IMG/VR virus record: IMGVR_UViG_3300010970_000048
Span: 1-32,624 of that record
DNA length: 32,624 bases
Origin: a virus
Reading direction: 5' to 3' (one strand)
Each line of letters starts with the position of its first letter. Within the stretch, counting starts at the first letter, position 1. Of this stretch, positions 29,572 through 32,624 are shown piece by piece. The position numbers and the translations under genes were made by a program. Under the pieces are notes generated by a model. The model was not told the DNA's origin. It was given only the letters and a program-made list of their open reading frames with translations, and did not search any database.

Positions 29572-30321
29572 ACACTTTTTTTAGTTGCTCTCTGTCATAT
29601 TCGTTTTTTGCTTTGATGTATGCCAGGTTGTTTAAGAACTGTAAAGTGTTGAGATCAAAAGCCTTTTCCAGTATGATGCCTTCGTGTTCAGCCACCAACT
29701 TGGCCTGATAAATCCAGCCATAATTTCGCATAAATGGATGTAGGCTTTCTCTGCCTGGTATTTGGTCATCCCCTTCATCATCATCTCCTTTATCAAATAA
29801 TCCTTTGAACTCTTTATCCAGTTGTTGAATACTTGATAAAAAAAAACAACCGATCCCAAAACAGCTGTGATAGGTGCAGCCAGCATATCCTCTGCATACT
29901 CTGAATGTTTGCCTGCATCATAGGTGTCATCCACCCACATGCCTAGCCAGTTTCTTTTTTGTGGGATAGTCATACATGCAGCTAGTTTGTGCAGGTTGCT
30001 GATCCTGTCCTGGTCAAAGTGTTTGCTTTCAATGTACCTGGCAGCTGGCATCTTTCTGATGTCATAGATGCATCTGTACCTTTTGCCATTCACCTGGATG
30101 TACTTTTGTGGCTGTGGCTTTATCTGTTCATGTACAAATGCCACCTGTTGCAGTAGTGGTTTCAGATGATCCATTGGCAGACTGTCAATCTGATTCTCTG
30201 TCAGATCCATCACAATTCCTGTGATCTTATAGGCTAGATCCAGTTCATTCATGTCTTTAGCAGTAGCATACAGATCCATGATCTGCTGGTACTGAAATAC
30301 GTTAATGTCTTTCCATGTCAT
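29558..30321 (-). CDS. Tail assembly chaperone, -1 frameshift product (254 aa)
   Basis: The first 161 codons (30321-29839) are shared with the unshifted product. At a run of nine T (29846-29838), read as GTT-TTT-TTT-TAT, a -1 slip after the second TTT (heptamer T-TTT-TTT) opens a 93-codon frame to TAG 29558-29560. That frame encodes an acidic linker ('LFDKGDDDEGDDQIPGRE') and a convincing domain ('NYGWIYQAKLVAEHEGIILE', 'LNTLQFLNNLAYIKAKNEYD'). The unshifted frame gives 229 aa ending at 29632. Two products by -1 slip, between terminase and tape measure, is the pattern of G/GT tail chaperones. A missing T in the run would also explain the data. Confidence 0.6.
29632..30321 (-). CDS. Tail assembly chaperone, unshifted product (229 aa)
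   Basis: The zero-frame product starts 'MTWKDINVFQYQQIMDLYAT' and has 'TENQIDSLPMDHLKPLLQQV', 'YIQVNGKRYRCIYDIRKMPA' and 'ISNLHKLAACMTIPQKRNWL', a pattern I know from the Bacteroidota phage gene placed before tail genes. It continues past the slippery T run for 68 codons ('NNWIKSSKDYLIKEMMMKGM' and on) before TAA. This protein would be the abundant short chaperone form. The leader CTATTTATAGGC precedes its ATG. Confidence 0.6.
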   Translation of the reverse strand: MTWKDINVFQYQQIMDLYATAKDMNELDLAYKITGIVMDLTENQIDSLPMDHLKPLLQQVAFVHEQIKPQPQKYIQVNGKRYRCIYDIRKMPAARYIESKHFDQDRISNLHKLAACMTIPQKRNWLGMWVDDTYDAGKHSEYAEDMLAAPITAVLGSVVFFYQVFNNWIKSSKDYLIKEMMMKGMTKYQAEKAYIHLCEIMAGFIRPSWWLNTKASYWKRLLISTLYSS

Positions 30322-30338
30322 GCCTATAAATAGAAAAT

Positions 30339-30360
30339 GCCACCTGATTGAACAGATGGC
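30339..30360 (-). promoter_or_regulatory. Hairpin in the leader of the tail chaperone gene
   Basis: GCCACCTG (30339-30346) pairs with CAGATGGC (30353-30360), one wobble pair, six-base loop, followed on the minus strand by ATTTTCTATTT. It ends 17 bases before the chaperone ATG. It may be an attenuator or a 5' stabiliser of the tail operon mRNA. Confidence 0.45.
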
Positions 30361-30408
30361 AGCTGCATGAATTTTTCCGAATATGTGTCACACTTTTTTA
30401 AATATCTG

Positions 30409-30457
30409 TGACATAAAGTAAAGGTAAAACTTGACTTAAATTGACATAAAGTAAAGG
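30409..30457. repeat. 16-base direct repeat upstream of the tail operon (TGACATAAAGTAAAGG x2)
   Basis: Exact copies lie at 30409-30424 and 30442-30457, 33 bases apart (three helical turns). Between them, TTGACTTAAA precedes TTGACATAAA. They sit in the 205-base gap (30322-30526) between the small-gene terminator and the tail operon, where a late promoter is expected, but no consensus Bacteroidota promoter is visible there. They are a good candidate for activator or phage sigma binding sites. Confidence 0.6.
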
Positions 30458-30473
30458 GATAGCTTTACGAATT

Positions 30474-30496
30474 AAAAACCCAGCTATTAGGCTGGG
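30474..30496 (-). terminator. Terminator after the small-gene cassette
   Basis: CCCAGC (30479-30484) pairs with GCTGGG (30491-30496) around a six-base loop, followed on the minus strand by five T (30474-30478) and AATT. It closes the terminase and small-gene transcript. Confidence 0.75.
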
Positions 30497-30526
30497 CTTT
30501 CAAATTGCTTGTTTAGTTACCTGGTT

Positions 30527-30745
30527 TCATATGTTATTTGTTTTGTATAGACTATTATATTCCTCCAATCCTTTATTCAAGCCAATAGATATTACTCCTG
30601 TAGATGTAACTCCCTTATTAAAAGCCTCTATAAAAAATGACCTTTCATTATCAAATAATTCATCAATTGCTCTTTCTAATTCTTTTTTTGTAATTGTTTC
30701 ATCATTCCTGAAATAGTGCTTTAGGTTTTGTAGTGGTGTTTCCAT
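30527..30745 (-). CDS. MKTxMQ-like small protein (72 aa)
   Basis: Starts METPLQNLKHYF, with a central 'KKELERAIDELFDNERSFFI' and 'EAFNKGVTSTG', and an end with 'EEYNSLYKTN'. This follows the same plan as the proteins at 8801-9058 and 30858-31073 (M-x-T-x-x-Q-x-L start, helix ending in EA/Q-x-x-N-x-G, YYN-like end). The function is unknown. It is the last gene of the cassette, with a terminator about 30 bases on. Confidence 0.55.
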   Translation of the reverse strand: METPLQNLKHYFRNDETITKKELERAIDELFDNERSFFIEAFNKGVTSTGVISIGLNKGLEEYNSLYKTNNI

Positions 30746-30746
30746 T

Positions 30747-30854
30747 TTATTTATTTGTTTTGGTTAAGTAAAGTATTACCCCAAGTATCATTGTTACTAA
30801 AATTAATAACCAAAAAGGTAATTTTGAACCATTTTTATACATTTGATTCCACAT
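30747..30854 (-). CDS. Micro-membrane protein (35 aa)
   Basis: A 35-codon frame fits with 3- and 1-base gaps between its neighbours. It has a short polar start (MWNQMYKNGSKLP), one hydrophobic helix ('FWLLILVTMILGVILYL') and a basic end TKTNK. Perfect packing and a clear membrane segment support it. The function is unknown. Confidence 0.6.
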   Translation of the reverse strand: MWNQMYKNGSKLPFWLLILVTMILGVILYLTKTNK

Positions 30855-30857
30855 ATA

Positions 30858-31073
30858 TTATTTATTTTGGTTATAAGTTTGGTTGTAGTATTCTTGTGCT
30901 TCTTCGTTTGAATACATAATTGGGCAATCATTACACCTGCCTTGTCTATTAGCTTCTATTATCTGCTCTTTTTCTTTTTCTAAAAAATAAGTTCCATTAA
31001 TCCTTATAGGATTCATTGGTTCGTCAAATTGTTTTTGTAAATTTTCTAATAATTCTTGCATTGCTGTTTTCAT
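30858..31073 (-). CDS. MKTxMQ-family small protein (71 aa)
   Basis: Starts MKTAMQELLENLQKQFDEPM, then 'FLEKEKEQIIEANRQGRCND' and ends 'YYNQTYNQNK'. It is the clearest member here of a small-protein family I recall from Flavobacterium phages. CNDCPIMYSNEE holds a CxxC pair specific to this copy. The start overlaps the previous stop (TATGA). The function is unknown. Confidence 0.6.
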   Translation of the reverse strand: MKTAMQELLENLQKQFDEPMNPIRINGTYFLEKEKEQIIEANRQGRCNDCPIMYSNEEAQEYYNQTYNQNK

Positions 31074-31297
31074 AGGTTATTTGTTTTGGTTATTACTAAT
31101 TCCCACTTTGTTGGGATTGCCACCTCAATTCCATCATCAGAATCTTGTTGAAATGAATCTCCTACATTATCATCTTGTCTCCATTCAAATATTCCAATAT
31201 ATCCGTTGTCATTCCAACATTTGTATTTTGCTCCATATACAAGTATGGTATTGTCTTTTGGGTTTATAGACTTTAAATAGTCTTGTAATTCACACAT
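31070..31297 (-). CDS. Small protein (75 aa), unknown function
   Basis: Begins MCELQDYLKSINPKDNTILV and is rich in Trp, Asp and Gln ('YKCWNDNGYIGIFEWRQDDN'). No family recognised. Codon use is AT-rich like the rest of the cassette. Its last codons (TKTNNL) come from the same conserved junction DNA that encodes NQNK ends in neighbouring genes, read in a different frame. Confidence 0.5.
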   Translation of the reverse strand: MCELQDYLKSINPKDNTILVYGAKYKCWNDNGYIGIFEWRQDDNVGDSFQQDSDDGIEVAIPTKWELVITKTNNL

Positions 31298-31300
31298 AGG

Positions 31301-31477
31301 TTATTTGGTTTGGTCTTTTATAGGAGAACGTGGTGATTGAAATGTTTTTATTTCTGCTTCATTATAAAAATCTATCCAACCTCTTACATCATCAGTTGAT
31401 ATATCATAAATTTGTTTAGCATCTTTTTCGTCTAACTTAATTCTTAAATAAGTTTCTAAATTAATTACTGTTTCCAT
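31301..31477 (-). CDS. Small protein (58 aa), unknown function
   Basis: ATG at 31477 starts a 58-codon frame (METVINLETYLRIKLDEKDA ... RSPIKDQTK) ending three bases before the next ATG. It is acidic and helical, with a Trp in 'VRGWIDFYNEAE'. The packing and AT-rich codon use match its neighbours. Not recognised. Confidence 0.55.
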   Translation of the reverse strand: METVINLETYLRIKLDEKDAKQIYDISTDDVRGWIDFYNEAEIKTFQSPRSPIKDQTK

Positions 31478-31490
31478 TTGTCTAGTTTTA

Positions 31491-31640
31491 TTAGTTATGT
31501 GTTAAGCGAGCAATTTTATGCTGCACACTTTGAATAATAGATGATAATCTTAATGGTAATCTAAATAATTTTTTACCACTTGGGGTATACATAGTACCAT
31601 CTTTATCTACTCCCATTAATCCAATCCATAGTTTTTTCAT
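31491..31640 (-). CDS. Small basic protein (49 aa), unknown function
   Basis: ATG at 31640 lies three bases after the terminase stop and opens a 49-codon frame (MKKLWIGLMGVDKDGTMYTP ... SVQHKIARLTHN). It contains 'GKKLFRLPLRLSSIIQ'. The neat fit to the terminase stop supports it. Not recognised. Confidence 0.5.
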   Translation of the reverse strand: MKKLWIGLMGVDKDGTMYTPSGKKLFRLPLRLSSIIQSVQHKIARLTHN

Positions 31641-31643
31641 AGG

Positions 31644-32624
31644 TTATTTGTTTTGATGAATCACAAATATAGTATAACTCCCTCTCTTTGTGTTGTAGTT
31701 ATTCCATGCAAGTGCCAGTGCCATCACACAGTCATCATGAAATCCTGTAGGTGCTGCATACTTCACACCAGTGTTTGTGAACTCATATTCAAAGATGTTT
31801 AGTTCAGCTGTGATTGCCCCATCAGGAAATGCAATCTTTCTTTGTTGGATGGCTGTCTGTAGTCCTGTCATCAGTTGTTGCTTAGATGTGCTGCTAAATC
31901 TAAACCCTTTCACATCTAGTCCCTCTGCCTGTAGATCCTCAAAGATAGGATCACCCACCCCTGTGCTATCCATCAGGATCGGTGTCCTGGGCAGTGCTGT
32001 GATCCTTTGCTTTGTTGTACGCCAGTCATCCTGAAACCTATCAAAGTGACACACTGTGCCATTCTCATCCAGGCCTATGATCACTGTGTAGTCATATGAC
32101 TTTGCCAGGTCAATGCCATAGCATACAGCTGGCTGATTGCTCATGGGATAGGTACACTGTTGGATGAACATTGCACCAAATGGATTTGCCACATTCTCAT
32201 TGAACTCTGCCATGTATTCCTGGCTGAATGCTAGTTCAGGCAGATCACCTCTAGCCTCATCAATCTCTGATGCATCAATGTATGGATTTGTGTAGGTAGA
32301 CATTTGCCAGCTTACCCATCCAGGATCACCTGATTTGCCTCTCTGCCACATTTTGTGAAAGTCATTTTTGCCTTTAGGTGTAGACAGAAAAAATGCATCA
32401 CCTTTAAAGTCAGTAAGTGTAGGCCTGATGGATTCAGTCCACCTATGCCACAACTGTTTGACAAAGGCAGCCTCATCCACTATTGTCCTGTGGTATTTCC
32501 TGGATCTACCTGCCAGTTCATTCTCTAAACTCCAAAACTCTATTTTGCCACCTGTGATCAGTTCAATGAATTGATGGTCATTCTTTCTCCTTATGATAGG
32601 CTCTAGGGCATGCAGGCACTCATT
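31644..32624 (-). CDS. terL: Terminase large subunit, C-terminal part (cut by window edge)
   Basis: The frame is open to the right edge; 326 residues are visible. The ATPase Walker B is 'RTIVDEAAF' (D50-E51 counted from the edge) with the coupling motif 'FLSTPKGKND' after it. The RNase H-like nuclease has Asp in 'CYGIDLAKSYDYTV', in 'ILMDSTGVGD' and in 'TGFHDDCVMAL', the three metal-binding positions. It packages DNA by ATP hydrolysis and cuts concatemers. The Walker A part is beyond the edge. A GTG at 32480 lies in the middle of the Walker B motif and is not the start. Its last residues (HQNK) come from the junction repeat of the small-gene cassette. Confidence 0.93.
   Translation of the reverse strand, partial: NECLHALEPIIRRKNDHQFIELITGGKIEFWSLENELAGRSRKYHRTIVDEAAFVKQLWHRWTESIRPTLTDFKGDAFFLSTPKGKNDFHKMWQRGKSGDPGWVSWQMSTYTNPYIDASEIDEARGDLPELAFSQEYMAEFNENVANPFGAMFIQQCTYPMSNQPAVCYGIDLAKSYDYTVIIGLDENGTVCHFDRFQDDWRTTKQRITALPRTPILMDSTGVGDPIFEDLQAEGLDVKGFRFSSTSKQQLMTGLQTAIQQRKIAFPDGAITAELNIFEYEFTNTGVKYAAPTGFHDDCVMALALAWNNYNTKRGSYTIFVIHQNK

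Noticed and set aside
30509-30533. Gene remnant after the small-gene cassette (ATG then four codons, stop)
   Set aside because: The junction motif is followed by only MKPGN and a terminator. It may be a lost gene, but five codons cannot support a call.
1-32624. Window as a complete circular genome
   Set aside because: Joining the ends puts a TAG directly in the terminase frame and ends the glycosyltransferase after seven more codons, and the ends share no overlap. Sequence is missing between them.
1-32624. Integrated prophage
   Set aside because: Integrase and attP lie between phage modules with arm sites on both sides of the core, and no host genes are visible.

Overview
This window is part of a temperate tailed bacteriophage genome (long-tailed, siphovirus-like gene content) from a host in the phylum Bacteroidota. 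The host call rests on three things. Recognisable promoters have the Bacteroidota form (TTTG, about 19 bases, TAnnTTTG) and starts lack Shine-Dalgarno sequences. Many proteins belong to families I know from Bacteroidota phages (the 170-aa and 126-aa virion proteins, the sigma-like regulator, the MKTxMQ small proteins). The integrase is of the Bacteroidota type. Nearly every gene lies on the minus strand, so transcription runs from high to low coordinates; the only plus-strand gene is the repressor.

Layout in the direction of transcription. 32624-31644: large terminase, cut at the window edge. 31640-30527: an AT-rich cassette of six very small genes with repeated junction sequences. 30321-16778: virion genes in an unusual order, with the tail assembly chaperone (probable -1 frameshift), tail completion, tail tip and tape measure first, then XkdF-like protease, scaffold, major capsid protein, two small structural proteins, portal and connector. 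16763-11155: tail fibre, fibre-assembly-like protein and a lysis cassette (coiled-coil membrane protein, putative unimolecular spanin, putative holin, M15 endolysin). 11124-8334: accessory genes (metallophosphoesterase, DUF3310, HExxH protein, small genes). 8328-7015: attP and integrase. 6929-6510 (+): repressor facing a leftward promoter. 6391-1: early genes, including an excisionase/HTH-like protein, Erf annealing protein, SSB, a replication initiator with a putative internal origin, a VRR-NUC nuclease, a sigma-like regulator, and a glycosyltransferase cut at the left edge.

The attachment site appears whole: matching composite arm sites lie on both sides of a tRNA-end-like core, and phage genes flank the integrase on both sides. 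This is therefore the unintegrated (virion or circular) form rather than an integrated prophage. The two window ends do not join directly, so part of the genome, probably with the small terminase and the 5' end of the large one, is missing.

The most interesting signals are: (1) a short structured leader RNA before the replication gene, with three hairpins, complementary loops in the first and third, and a terminator; (2) two triplets of CATATGT boxes at 11-12 base spacing inside the replication gene, next to a hexamer repeat, which look like an origin; (3) a T9 slippery run in the tail assembly chaperone; (4) in-frame stops before convincing coding tails in two genes; (5) strong CpG depletion in the stretches sampled, relaxed in the major structural genes. 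No tRNA, rRNA, CRISPR array or insertion sequence was found, and no stretch over 300 bases lacks a gene.
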